DNA of 64,000 nt from Undibacter mobilis (GTDB taxonomy: Bacteria > Pseudomonadota > Alphaproteobacteria > Rhizobiales > Xanthobacteraceae): positions 2,280,501 to 2,344,500 of the forward strand of contig NZ_QRGO01000001.1 of the NCBI RefSeq assembly GCF_003367195.1, given 5' to 3'. The notes beneath the pieces were generated by a model, which did not search any database, was not told the DNA's origin, and was given only the letters and a program-made list of their open reading frames with translations. Shown here one piece after another: positions 56,370-64,000 of the stretch; position 1 is the first letter of the stretch; each line of letters opens with the position of its first letter. A program made the translations under genes and the position numbers.

Positions 56370-57782
56370 TCAGACGCGGCTGTAGACGTCCTCCAGCCGT
56401 TCGATGTCGTCCTCGCCGAGATAGCTGCCGGTTTGCACTTCGATAAGTTCGAGCGGGATCTTGCCCTTGTTGGCCAGACGGTGGATCGCGCCGAGCGGGA
56501 CGTAGATCGATTCATTCTCGTGAACGGGCTTGATGTCCTTCTCGATCGTGACTTCCGCGGTGCCGCGCACGACGATCCAGTGCTCCGAGCGATGCCGGTG
56601 GCGCTGCAGCGACAGCATGCCGCCGGGCAATACGACGATGCGCTTCACCTGGAAGCGCTCGCCCATGTCGATCGACTCGTAATAACCCCACGGCCTGTGG
56701 ACACGGCGATGCACGATCGCTTCCGGCCGCTTGTCGGCTTTGAGCTTGGCGACGAGATCCTTGACCTCCTGCGAGCGCGCGCGCGGCACGACCAGCGTGG
56801 CGTCGGCGACGCTGACGACGACCAGATCCTCGACGCCGATCAGGGTGGTCAGGCGGTTCTCCGAATGCACGACGCAGTTCTTCGCGTCCATCAGCGTGAC
56901 CGGGCCCTGCAGGACATTGCCGTTGCTGTCGGTCGGCGCGATGTCGAACAACGCATCCCAACTGCCGATATCCGACCAGCGGAAACGGCCGGTTACCACT
57001 GCGGTGCGGTCGGTGCGTTCCATGACGGCGTAATCGATCGACTTCTGCGGCGACCTGGCGAAGGCTTCGGCGTCGAGGCGCACGAAGCCCAGATCGGTAT
57101 TGGAGCGGGCAACGCTTTCTTCGACCGCGCTCGCCATATCGGGCTCGAGCCGCTGCAGTTCGCCGAGCAGCACGTCGGCACGGAACAGGAAGTTGCCGGA
57201 ATTCCACAGATAGCCGTCCTGCACATAGCGCGCGGCCGTGGCGAGATCGGGCTTCTCGACGAAGCGTTCGACCTCGGCGGTTTCGGTGCCGTCGATCGCC
57301 TTGCCGGGCAGGATATAGCCGAAGCTGGTCTTCGGTTCGGTTGGCTTGATGCCGAAGGTGACGATGCGGCCCAGGTCGGCCGCGGCACGTCCGGCGACGC
57401 AGGTTTTCCGGAATTCCTCCGGGTCGAGCACGATGTGATCGGCCGCCAGCGCGAGAACGACGGCTTGCGGATCGCGCTTGAGGGTGATGGCGGCGCCCGC
57501 GGCAATGGCCGCGCCGGAGTCACGGCGCATCGGCTCGATGACCACGGTGACGTCGATGCCGAGCTCCTCGGCCTGGCGGCGGGCGAAGAAATGGAAGTCG
57601 GGTCCGGTGACGACGATCGGCGTGCCGAACTCCGGGCCGCGGACGCGGAGCAGGGTCTCCTGATAGGTCGAGTGCTTGCCCATCAGCGGCAGGAACTGCT
57701 TCGGCAAGGCGTCGCGCGACACCGGCCAGAGCCGCGTGCCAGTGCCGCCGGCGAGGAGAACGGGAACGATGGGAGAAGCCAT
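56370..57782 (-). CDS. manC: Mannose-1-phosphate guanylyltransferase / mannose-6-phosphate isomerase
   Basis: 470 residues, type II bifunctional form. Nucleotidyltransferase domain (about 1-290) with VPVLLAGGTGTRLWPVSRDA and PKQF, then a cupin isomerase domain (about 355-470) with RPWGYYESIDMGERFQVKRI and RHRHRSEHWIVVRG metal histidines. Makes GDP-mannose for surface polysaccharide. ATG 57782. Convergent with the tRNA and divergent from the lipoprotein gene, with a 244-bp gap between (57783-58026). Confidence 0.95.
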   Translation of the reverse strand: MASPIVPVLLAGGTGTRLWPVSRDALPKQFLPLMGKHSTYQETLLRVRGPEFGTPIVVTGPDFHFFARRQAEELGIDVTVVIEPMRRDSGAAIAAGAAITLKRDPQAVVLALAADHIVLDPEEFRKTCVAGRAAADLGRIVTFGIKPTEPKTSFGYILPGKAIDGTETAEVERFVEKPDLATAARYVQDGYLWNSGNFLFRADVLLGELQRLEPDMASAVEESVARSNTDLGFVRLDAEAFARSPQKSIDYAVMERTDRTAVVTGRFRWSDIGSWDALFDIAPTDSNGNVLQGPVTLMDAKNCVVHSENRLTTLIGVEDLVVVSVADATLVVPRARSQEVKDLVAKLKADKRPEAIVHRRVHRPWGYYESIDMGERFQVKRIVVLPGGMLSLQRHRHRSEHWIVVRGTAEVTIEKDIKPVHENESIYVPLGAIHRLANKGKIPLELIEVQTGSYLGEDDIERLEDVYSRV

Positions 57783-58026
57783 TCCGAGTACCTTGTCTTG
57801 AATTAGGGCGTGGGCCTGCCCGCAGACCGGCTGGCCCAGCCGTCGCAGTTTAGCAAAGTCCGTGCAAGACGCGCGTTCGGCATCCTTTGCGTGTTTTCAA
57901 TAAGAAAACCATTATACCGGGAGGACGGCAACCGGGTTATCCGGCGCTATCTGGTGAAACTCCCGCCGCTCGCCTTGACCGCTTTACGACGCCGGTGCTC
58001 AATCGTGACAGGGGCGGGACACCTTC

Positions 58027-58383
58027 ATGACGATCGCCGCATATTTACGGCTGGCGACTTTGGTTGGCGCTGTGGCCGGACTTGCCGGTTGCAGTTCGAA
58101 CCCGGCGATGATCGTCAGCGACGATGCCACCTTGTGCCGCTATGCCGCTGACGTTGGCGGCGCCGAGTCCATGGCCGCCTGCCGCAATCGTCTCGACAAG
58201 CAACAGCGCATCCAGACCACCGCGAATGCCAGCCGCATCGAGGGCTACGCATTACTCAACACGCCGGCGGCGCCGACGGCGATTGCCGATCAGTGCCGGC
58301 AGCCCAATCCGCCTCACGAATGCGGAACGGGCGACGTCACCGGCACGATCAAACGTGATCCTGCCAATTCACCTGCCAAGTAA
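58027..58383 (+). CDS. Small putative lipoprotein, unknown function
   Basis: 118 residues. Signal peptide with lipobox VAGLAGC (Cys22), so probably lipid-anchored. The mature part has three further Cys (in LCRYAADVGG, ACRNRLDKQQ and QCRQPNPPHECG the count is four with the last pair) and a region DDATLCRYAADVGGAESMAA. I do not recognise a domain. Monocistronic. Its 3' end is 19 bp from the convergent regulator gene. Confidence 0.65.
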   Translation: MTIAAYLRLATLVGAVAGLAGCSSNPAMIVSDDATLCRYAADVGGAESMAACRNRLDKQQRIQTTANASRIEGYALLNTPAAPTAIADQCRQPNPPHECGTGDVTGTIKRDPANSPAK

Positions 58384-58402
58384 GCTGTGCAGCCCTTGGC
58401 AT

Positions 58403-60127
58403 TTATTGAGCGGCGCTGGTCCGCGCTTCGCCCCTCGGCATGCCGGCCGCGATCAATAATTCATTGATCTCTTTGCCCCGCGCCAGAAATGTCGCGCTGG
58501 CATTCTTCTTCGGCAGCGACACGTTCGCCGCCGTGGTGCCGGGGCGGATCTTCATGCCCGCGGCGATGGCCGCTCTGGCCTCGTCGAAACGGCCGAGCCG
58601 CTGATAGGCGGCGGCCAGGAGGAAGTGGGTGCGGCCGGTTCCCGGCGTGATCGCGATCGAACGCTCAAGCCAGGGCAGGGCTTCTTCGCTGCGATCCATG
58701 AAGACATAGGTCAAACCAACGCCGAGCAGCCAGGTCCAGCGCGATACTTGCGGCGTGTCATAGCGGTCGGCGAGCATGAAGGCCGATAGCGCATCGTCGT
58801 AGCGGCCGAGCTGAATATGAGTGAGGCCGAGCTGAAACAACACCAGCCCGTCCCACGGGTCCTGGTTAAGCGCGCGAGAACAGGCCACCAGGCTGTCGAC
58901 GAAGTGGTTGGTCGCGGTGAGAAAGCGGCAATAACCCTGCAGCAGCGGCAGGTAATCGGGCTCGGATTTCAACGCCCCTTCGAGCAGTTCGCGCGCGCGC
59001 GTCTCGGCCTGTTCGGCTTCGGCGCCGCTGAACCACGCGGTCTGGATGCCGCGCAGTAATTGCGCCGCCAGCTCCGCCTTGAGATCGACATTGGCCGGAG
59101 TGGCGGCCAGTGCCTTGTCCAGCATCGCCAGCGCCGTCTTGAATTTTTCCGGCGAGGTCCGGTTGATGAAAGCCTGCGCCTGATCGATCACCACGGCAGC
59201 ATCGTTGGTGCTGCCGCTGGTGTGCTGGAGCGCGTTCAGCTTTGCCGCCGCCGCATAGCCGACGCCGGCGGCGATGCGCGATTGCTGAAGGGCGACGTTC
59301 GGAGTGTCACTCTCGACGGGAAAGGCCGTCGCCCAGCGGACCTCGTCTGTCGCGGCATCGACAATGCGGGCCTGGACGTTCCAGGCGCCATTCGATTTCT
59401 GGATTTCGCCGCGCAGCACGTAATCGGGGCGCATTACCGACAGCGCGACCGCAGTCGCGCCCGGCTCGGGCTTGGGCGCCAGGACGCGGAGGCTCGGGAT
59501 CTTCGACAGCCCGTCGACCAGCTGATCGGTGATATTGGCCGCCATCAGCGCCACCTGCGGATCGCTGCTGGCATCGGCGAACGGCATCACGGCAACCACT
59601 GGCGGCGTAGAGGCGAAGCGCTGGCCGATGAACGGCGCCGCAACCGCCAGCCCGATCGCAAACACCGCCAGCGCGGCGGCGACTACGAGGGTCCGGTGCG
59701 CCTGGCGCGGCCGCCCGGCGTCCAGCGGCAGGTCGTCGGGGACCGCCGGGGGCGATTCCACGGTCACGGCGGCGGCTGGGCTTGCCCGATCGTCGTCCGG
59801 CACCACCGGCCGGGATGGCGACTCCACCGCGGCATCGAGCAGATAGCCACGGCCGGAGACGACTTTCAGGATCTGCCGGCGCTCATCGCCGATCGCGGCC
59901 CGGATTTCGCGGATGCACTGGAAGAGATTGTCCTCGCTGACGAAGACATTCGGCCAGACCGCCTCCATGAGTTCTTGCTTGCCGACCACACGGCCGGCAT
60001 TCGCCAGCAAAAACTGCAGCATTGTAAATGGCTTGGGCCGGATTTTGACGGTCTGGCCATCGGGCCGGCGCAATTCGGCCCGCTGCGGGTCGACTTCAAA
60101 TCCGGCAAAGCGAAGCACGGTGCTCAT
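58403..60127 (-). CDS. Membrane-anchored winged-helix transcriptional regulator with TPR repeats (CadC-like)
   Basis: 574 residues. N-terminal OmpR/PhoB-type winged helix (about 1-98: KIRPKPFTMLQFLLANAGRV, SEDNLFQCIREIRAAIGDE, VVSGRGYLL), a proline-rich linker, one membrane helix (about 146-168), then a periplasmic part with a TolB/FlgO-like segment (VVAVMPFADASSDPQVALMA) and several TPRs (about 330-560). It could bind DNA from the membrane and sense a periplasmic signal. Divergent from the large adhesin gene across a 348-bp region, so it is a plausible regulator of it. Confidence 0.88.
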   Translation of the reverse strand: MSTVLRFAGFEVDPQRAELRRPDGQTVKIRPKPFTMLQFLLANAGRVVGKQELMEAVWPNVFVSEDNLFQCIREIRAAIGDERRQILKVVSGRGYLLDAAVESPSRPVVPDDDRASPAAAVTVESPPAVPDDLPLDAGRPRQAHRTLVVAAALAVFAIGLAVAAPFIGQRFASTPPVVAVMPFADASSDPQVALMAANITDQLVDGLSKIPSLRVLAPKPEPGATAVALSVMRPDYVLRGEIQKSNGAWNVQARIVDAATDEVRWATAFPVESDTPNVALQQSRIAAGVGYAAAAKLNALQHTSGSTNDAAVVIDQAQAFINRTSPEKFKTALAMLDKALAATPANVDLKAELAAQLLRGIQTAWFSGAEAEQAETRARELLEGALKSEPDYLPLLQGYCRFLTATNHFVDSLVACSRALNQDPWDGLVLFQLGLTHIQLGRYDDALSAFMLADRYDTPQVSRWTWLLGVGLTYVFMDRSEEALPWLERSIAITPGTGRTHFLLAAAYQRLGRFDEARAAIAAGMKIRPGTTAANVSLPKKNASATFLARGKEINELLIAAGMPRGEARTSAAQ

Positions 60128-60475
60128 CGCATTCCCTGGCCGACGGATCCGAATTTTGGCTGCCCTATCAGGAAAATTTCAGAATGTCATCTGTGCGCGC
60201 CCCAAGACTCTCAGCCTAAGGGCATGAAAATATTAGGGAACTATTAACCAAAGGCGCGCGCAGCCGCGTCGACGGGGAAGAGGGTCAGGTTTCGGACAGG
60301 GCGTTACGCCGTCGACAGCAGGTAGCATCCTGCGGCGACGGCGGTATTGCCGTCAAATCCAATGTTGAATTCTGCATTCAACAGGGGAGCCGTCCGGCAC
60401 CATCCAGCCATCCCGCGACCCGCGCTGCCGCCGCCTTCGCCAGGGCCAACCGCCCGGACGGAGCAAGTGGACGCT
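60128..60475. promoter_or_regulatory. Divergent control region with an 8-bp inverted repeat
   Basis: 348 bp without a gene between the wHTH-TPR regulator and the adhesin. Around 60225-60250 it is AT-rich. TGTTGAAT (60363-60370) and ATTCAACA (60376-60383) are exact arms around TCTGC, about 95 bp before the adhesin start, a candidate operator. No confident sigma70 promoter was picked. Confidence 0.5.
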
Positions 60476-63400
60476 ATGGGGCAACCGACGGCGCCAATGC
60501 CGATCAGGACGCAGGACGCGGCAGCGCGCCCCGACTGGCGGGCGCGCGTCGACCGTCTGGCGACGCAGGTCATCTGCACCGGCCTCGCCCTGATGATGGC
60601 GATCTGGCCGGTCCGCGCCCAGCAGGCCAACGTCATCGTTACCGACGGCCGCACCCAGACCCAGGTTCAAACCAGCGGCAACGTCACCAACATCACGACC
60701 TCGACCGTCTCCGGCGCTAACGGGTTCAACTCGTTCTCGCAGTTCGGCGTCGGCCTCGGCAACACCGTCAACCTGCATCTGCCGACCGGTACGCAGAACC
60801 TGATCAACATCGTGCGCGACGCGCCGGCCTATGTGAACGGCACGCTGAACGCCTACAAGAACGGTCAGATCGGCGGCAACGTCTACTTCGCCGATCCCTA
60901 TGGCTTTGTCGTGGGCCGCACCGGCGTGGTCAATGTCGGCAGCCTGAACGTTTCGACGCCGACGCGTGAATTCGTTGATGGCATGATCAGCCCGAGCGGG
61001 CAGATCAACGAAGGCGCGGTGTCCAACCTGCTCGCCGGTACGATCCCGATCTCGCCCGACGGCAACATCCGCATCAAGGGCCGCGTCAACGCCGTCGATG
61101 CCGTGCGCCTCACCGGTCAGAACGTGTTCGTCGGCTCGGGCCGCGACGCGGTCAACCGCGAGCAGGCGACGCGCTTTGCCTCGACCGTCAATTCGCGCGG
61201 CCTGCGCAGCGCCAACAACATCGTGGTCCGCAACGGCTCGATCCAGATTGTCGCCGCCAATGACGCGCGGGTGAATGGCGGTGTTAAAGCGCGCAATGGC
61301 GGCGCGATCGGTATCGATGCTGGCCGCAATGCTGAGTTCGGCTCGCGCGCCCGTGTTAGTGCCGACAGCAAGAACGGCAACGGTGGCACGATCGCCGTCA
61401 AGGCGGGGCATGACATCGTCGTCTCCGGTTATGGCGTTCTCTCGGCCAAGAGTACGGCCGGCAATGCCGGTTCGGTTCGCCTGCTTGCGCAGAACAAGCT
61501 CGTGGTCGAAGCGGGTGCCCGGTTCGATGCCAGCGCCGCGCAAGGTAATGCCGGCCTCGTTGAACTGAGTTCGTTCGGCACCTTCGACCTGCAGAACGGC
61601 TTCAAGGTCGACGTGTCGGCGCCAAACGGACAGGCCGGCGCACTGCTGATGGACCCGCCGAACGTTGTCGTCGGTGCCTCCGGCGATGCCGGCGTCACGA
61701 TGGACAATGAGGACATTGCCGCCGCGATTTCTTCGCTAAGCGTTGGCGCGACCTACATCATTCCGGCGCAGAACTTCACCGTCACCGCGAACGGCGTCAT
61801 CAAGACAAACGGCCACAATTTCCAGGTCCTCGCAGCCGATGGCGGCGCGATCGTCATCGACGGCCTGATCGACACCCGCAGCTATTCCGGCGCCAGCGCC
61901 ACCAATTTCCTCGCCGATCTCGGCCGGTTCTCGACCGGCAATTCCGGGTCTGTGCTGCTCTCGGGCACCAACATCACCCTCGGCGCGACCGGCAAGATTT
62001 TTGCCGACGTCAACAACACGACAGGTCAGGGCGCGACCAACTACACCGGCGGCGCGGTTACCTTGGCGGCCAGCGTGCGCGACCACCAGGGAACGGCGGA
62101 ATCGAACGCGAACTCGCAAATCCTGATCGCCGGCAAGATCGGCGGCAGCTCGATCACTGCGACGGCGAACGCCGATGCCAGCACCTCCTATACGAATTCC
62201 GTCCTCGCCATGGCGCAGTTCGGCGCCGGCGTCACGTTCGGCCTGCTGACAGGGTTCAACGGCGCCTACGTGAAATCCCAGGCAACCGCCAAAGTCATTG
62301 TTGAAGGCACCGCGACTCTCAAGGCGACAGGGGCGGTCACCCTGGCGTCGTTGGGGTCGGTGGTCGCGGAAAACCCGGCCATTACCTTCTCGCTGACGGC
62401 CTTGCAGAACGCCGTCGCCGCCGGCGTCGTCGTCGGGGTCGTCAATGCCGATGTCGAAACGCACGTAAAGTCAGGCGCCACCATATCCAGCGGCGACCTG
62501 CGGGTGCTCGCCGGCACCAGCGCCGAGCTGAGCGTCGCGGCGCTGGTGTTCACCGAAACGTCGGCGGCCGATGTTGTCGTGGCCTATTCGACTGGTACGA
62601 TGAACACCAAGGCGCTGATCGACTCCGGCGCCAATATTCAGAAGGTCGGCAACGTTTCGGTTGTTGCCCAGAGCCAGAACAGCTTCTCGACAACGGCCAC
62701 AGCGCTGTCCGGCGGCACCGGTTCGGCAGCGGTGGCGGTGGCGATCAGCGATGTCACCAGCAACACGGTCGCCAATATGGGGGCCGGCATCGCGCAGAAT
62801 GCCGGTGCGGGCTCCGTAACCGTTTACGCCGGCAGCGACACGACGAAGAACTCGGTGTCGGCGGCGAGTACGGTGGGCACGCCTTATCTGCTGCGCAACA
62901 TCATCACCAAGGTTGCCGGCGCGCAGGGCTTCACACAGTTGTTCGGGGCGGGCGGCTTGCTGGAGGGCACGCGACTCTTCAGCGTCACGCAATCGCAAGG
63001 CACCACAGCCGCGTTCCGCGCCGGTCTGACGCTGGCGCTGAACATGCCGACGCTCACCTCGTCGGCATCGATCGCCAATGTCGCCCCCGACAATGACGGC
63101 GACATGGTCGCATCGGGCGCGGCGCCGAACATATACGCCTCGGGCAATGTCGGCGTTGTCAGCATGCTGAGCAACGCTGCGCTTCGTACAAATGCCGCGA
63201 CGTCGATCGAATCCAATCCGGCCGGCACGCCCGCGCATCCGTCGACGCAGAAGGGCGTGTCGATGGCGGTCGCCCTGACGCAGGCTGACCAGTCGTCGAA
63301 CGCCTATATCGGCTCAAGCGCGACGATCACCGGTGCGCATATCGGTGTCAGCGCCGAAACCGACACGCCGATCACCAATACCTGGCTGAACTTTGCCTCG

Positions 63401-64000
63401 TACAACTCGGTGACCCAGACGCTGTCCGACCTGATCTCGCACGCCAATGGCAATCTCGGCATCGTCAATAATATCCTGACGTCCTATGCCAACGCGACCG
63501 CCGAAGCCACGTCCTTCGGTTTCTCGGGTTCTCTGAACTATTTCGATCTGACGACCAGCACCACGGCCTGGATCGGCAGCGGCGCGACCATCACCCGCAC
63601 CGGCAGCGGATGCGGCGCGGCGACGATCTGCTGGTCGTCCCTCCCGACGGTGTCGACGCCGACGCCACCCGGGGCGCTGACCCTGCCGGCAGCTTTCAAT
63701 CTGGCCGACCTTGGCGCGCGCACGCAGATCAACTGGGGCAACGACGTCGTCGTGAAAGCGACGACGTCGACCGAGTCGATCCACATGGGCGGCAATTTCA
63801 GCTGGTTTACGTTCTTCGGCACCAATGGTGGACCCGATACGCCGGATGTGGCGACGGCGATCGGCGGCTCCGCCAACGTCGCCCAGTTCCATACCAGCAC
63901 GGTGGCCGGCATCGGCGCCGGGGCGGTGGTCAACACCAACAGTGGCTCGCTTTCGGTTACCGCCGATACCAGCGATCTCGTTTATGCGGTCGCCCCGACC
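60476..64000 (+). CDS. LktA/FHA-type filamentous adhesin, partial (runs off right edge)
   Basis: At least 1175 residues, open to the last base. Start ATG 60476 (GTG 60467 and ATG 60497 are in frame). An extended signal peptide (about 1-48, cut after PVRA) precedes a TPS-like N-terminal domain: VTDGRTQTQVQTSGNV, then GANGFNSFSQFGVGLGNTVN and YFADPYGFVVGRTGVVNVGS. The rest is a long repetitive beta-helix-like region rich in Gly, Ala, Ser, Thr and Asn with almost no Cys. It is expected to be secreted and surface-bound. No TpsB/FhaC-type transporter gene is in the window. The closest named type I recall is the leukotoxin LktA-like adhesin family. Confidence 0.85.
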   Translation, partial: MGQPTAPMPIRTQDAAARPDWRARVDRLATQVICTGLALMMAIWPVRAQQANVIVTDGRTQTQVQTSGNVTNITTSTVSGANGFNSFSQFGVGLGNTVNLHLPTGTQNLINIVRDAPAYVNGTLNAYKNGQIGGNVYFADPYGFVVGRTGVVNVGSLNVSTPTREFVDGMISPSGQINEGAVSNLLAGTIPISPDGNIRIKGRVNAVDAVRLTGQNVFVGSGRDAVNREQATRFASTVNSRGLRSANNIVVRNGSIQIVAANDARVNGGVKARNGGAIGIDAGRNAEFGSRARVSADSKNGNGGTIAVKAGHDIVVSGYGVLSAKSTAGNAGSVRLLAQNKLVVEAGARFDASAAQGNAGLVELSSFGTFDLQNGFKVDVSAPNGQAGALLMDPPNVVVGASGDAGVTMDNEDIAAAISSLSVGATYIIPAQNFTVTANGVIKTNGHNFQVLAADGGAIVIDGLIDTRSYSGASATNFLADLGRFSTGNSGSVLLSGTNITLGATGKIFADVNNTTGQGATNYTGGAVTLAASVRDHQGTAESNANSQILIAGKIGGSSITATANADASTSYTNSVLAMAQFGAGVTFGLLTGFNGAYVKSQATAKVIVEGTATLKATGAVTLASLGSVVAENPAITFSLTALQNAVAAGVVVGVVNADVETHVKSGATISSGDLRVLAGTSAELSVAALVFTETSAADVVVAYSTGTMNTKALIDSGANIQKVGNVSVVAQSQNSFSTTATALSGGTGSAAVAVAISDVTSNTVANMGAGIAQNAGAGSVTVYAGSDTTKNSVSAASTVGTPYLLRNIITKVAGAQGFTQLFGAGGLLEGTRLFSVTQSQGTTAAFRAGLTLALNMPTLTSSASIANVAPDNDGDMVASGAAPNIYASGNVGVVSMLSNAALRTNAATSIESNPAGTPAHPSTQKGVSMAVALTQADQSSNAYIGSSATITGAHIGVSAETDTPITNTWLNFASYNSVTQTLSDLISHANGNLGIVNNILTSYANATAEATSFGFSGSLNYFDLTTSTTAWIGSGATITRTGSGCGAATICWSSLPTVSTPTPPGALTLPAAFNLADLGARTQINWGNDVVVKATTSTESIHMGGNFSWFTFFGTNGGPDTPDVATAIGGSANVAQFHTSTVAGIGAGAVVNTNSGSLSVTADTSDLVYAVAPT

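Noticed and set aside
60353..63892. Several minus-strand frames (396, 242, 255 and 192 codons)
   Set aside because: All lie opposite the long adhesin frame, which is continuous from 60476 to the window end and has a signal peptide and TPS motifs.

Overview
The window looks like a chromosomal segment of an alphaproteobacterium of the order Hyphomicrobiales (Rhizobiales), close to the Bradyrhizobium/Xanthobacteraceae side. Four things point there. The base composition is GC-rich. There is a circularly permuted two-piece tmRNA gene with the tag ANDNYAPVAQAA. A fumC / SspB / DUF4169 / ribbon-helix-helix block is present, which I recall as typical of the order. A palindromic repeat of the kind scattered through Bradyrhizobiaceae genomes lies inside the ilv operon. 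Assignment to a genus is inference. I see no insertion sequence, prophage, CRISPR array or recognisable defence island.

Layout. 1-6.4 kb is an accessory catabolic cluster: the end of a branched-chain-amino-acid-type ABC ATPase, a one-chain dihydroxyacetone kinase, a GST, then an alpha/beta-hydrolase / metallo-beta-lactamase-fold hydrolase / BKACE (DUF849) operon. The operon is preceded by a perfect 16-bp palindrome of LacI-family type, and a LacI-family regulator gene closes the cluster. 6.4-7.2 kb is a regulatory or decayed spacer. 7.2-12.6 kb holds a small membrane protein, a GlcD/D-lactate-dehydrogenase-type flavoprotein and a large AsmA protein. 12.5-16.1 kb, on the minus strand, holds the RHH/DUF4169 pair, fumC, sspB and ssrA. 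16.4-18.4 kb is a puuD-like and patB-like pair. 18.6-21.2 kb is tctBA plus a NUDIX gene. 21.2-25.7 kb, on the minus strand, is a PiT phosphate transporter and the mlaEFD lipid transport genes. 26-32.7 kb is thyA-GNAT-folA, an SDR, and hflK-hflC-DUF2065-degP. 32.8-34.6 kb is serB and miaA, divergent and only 4 bp apart. 34.8-39.1 kb is two tandem chemoreceptor genes.

39.2-43.7 kb is the branched-chain amino acid region: promoter, an ilv leader peptide rich in Ile/Leu/Val codons with an attenuator, the two acetolactate synthase subunits, a LysE exporter and ilvC. 43.8-46.5 kb is a NitT/TauT-type ABC importer. 46.6-50 kb is pdxY, phzF-like, NUDIX and PPK2. 50.1-51.9 kb is leuA, preceded by a leucine-rich leader ORF and mutually exclusive hairpins. 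52.1-55.2 kb is a dctPQM TRAP transporter with a terminator between dctP and dctQ. Then come a Spy-like periplasmic protein, tRNA-Lys(CTT), manC, a small lipoprotein, and a membrane-anchored winged-helix/TPR regulator. The regulator is divergent from a very large LktA/FHA-type adhesin gene that runs off the right edge.

The most informative non-coding features are the two amino-acid attenuators (ilv and leu), the two-piece ssrA beside the gene for the adaptor that reads its tag, and the LacI-type operator. The most unusual protein feature is an alpha/beta hydrolase with alanine at the nucleophile position. I did not find a clear candidate for a wholly new system. The nearest candidates are the LacI-controlled BKACE cluster and the wHTH-TPR/adhesin pair.
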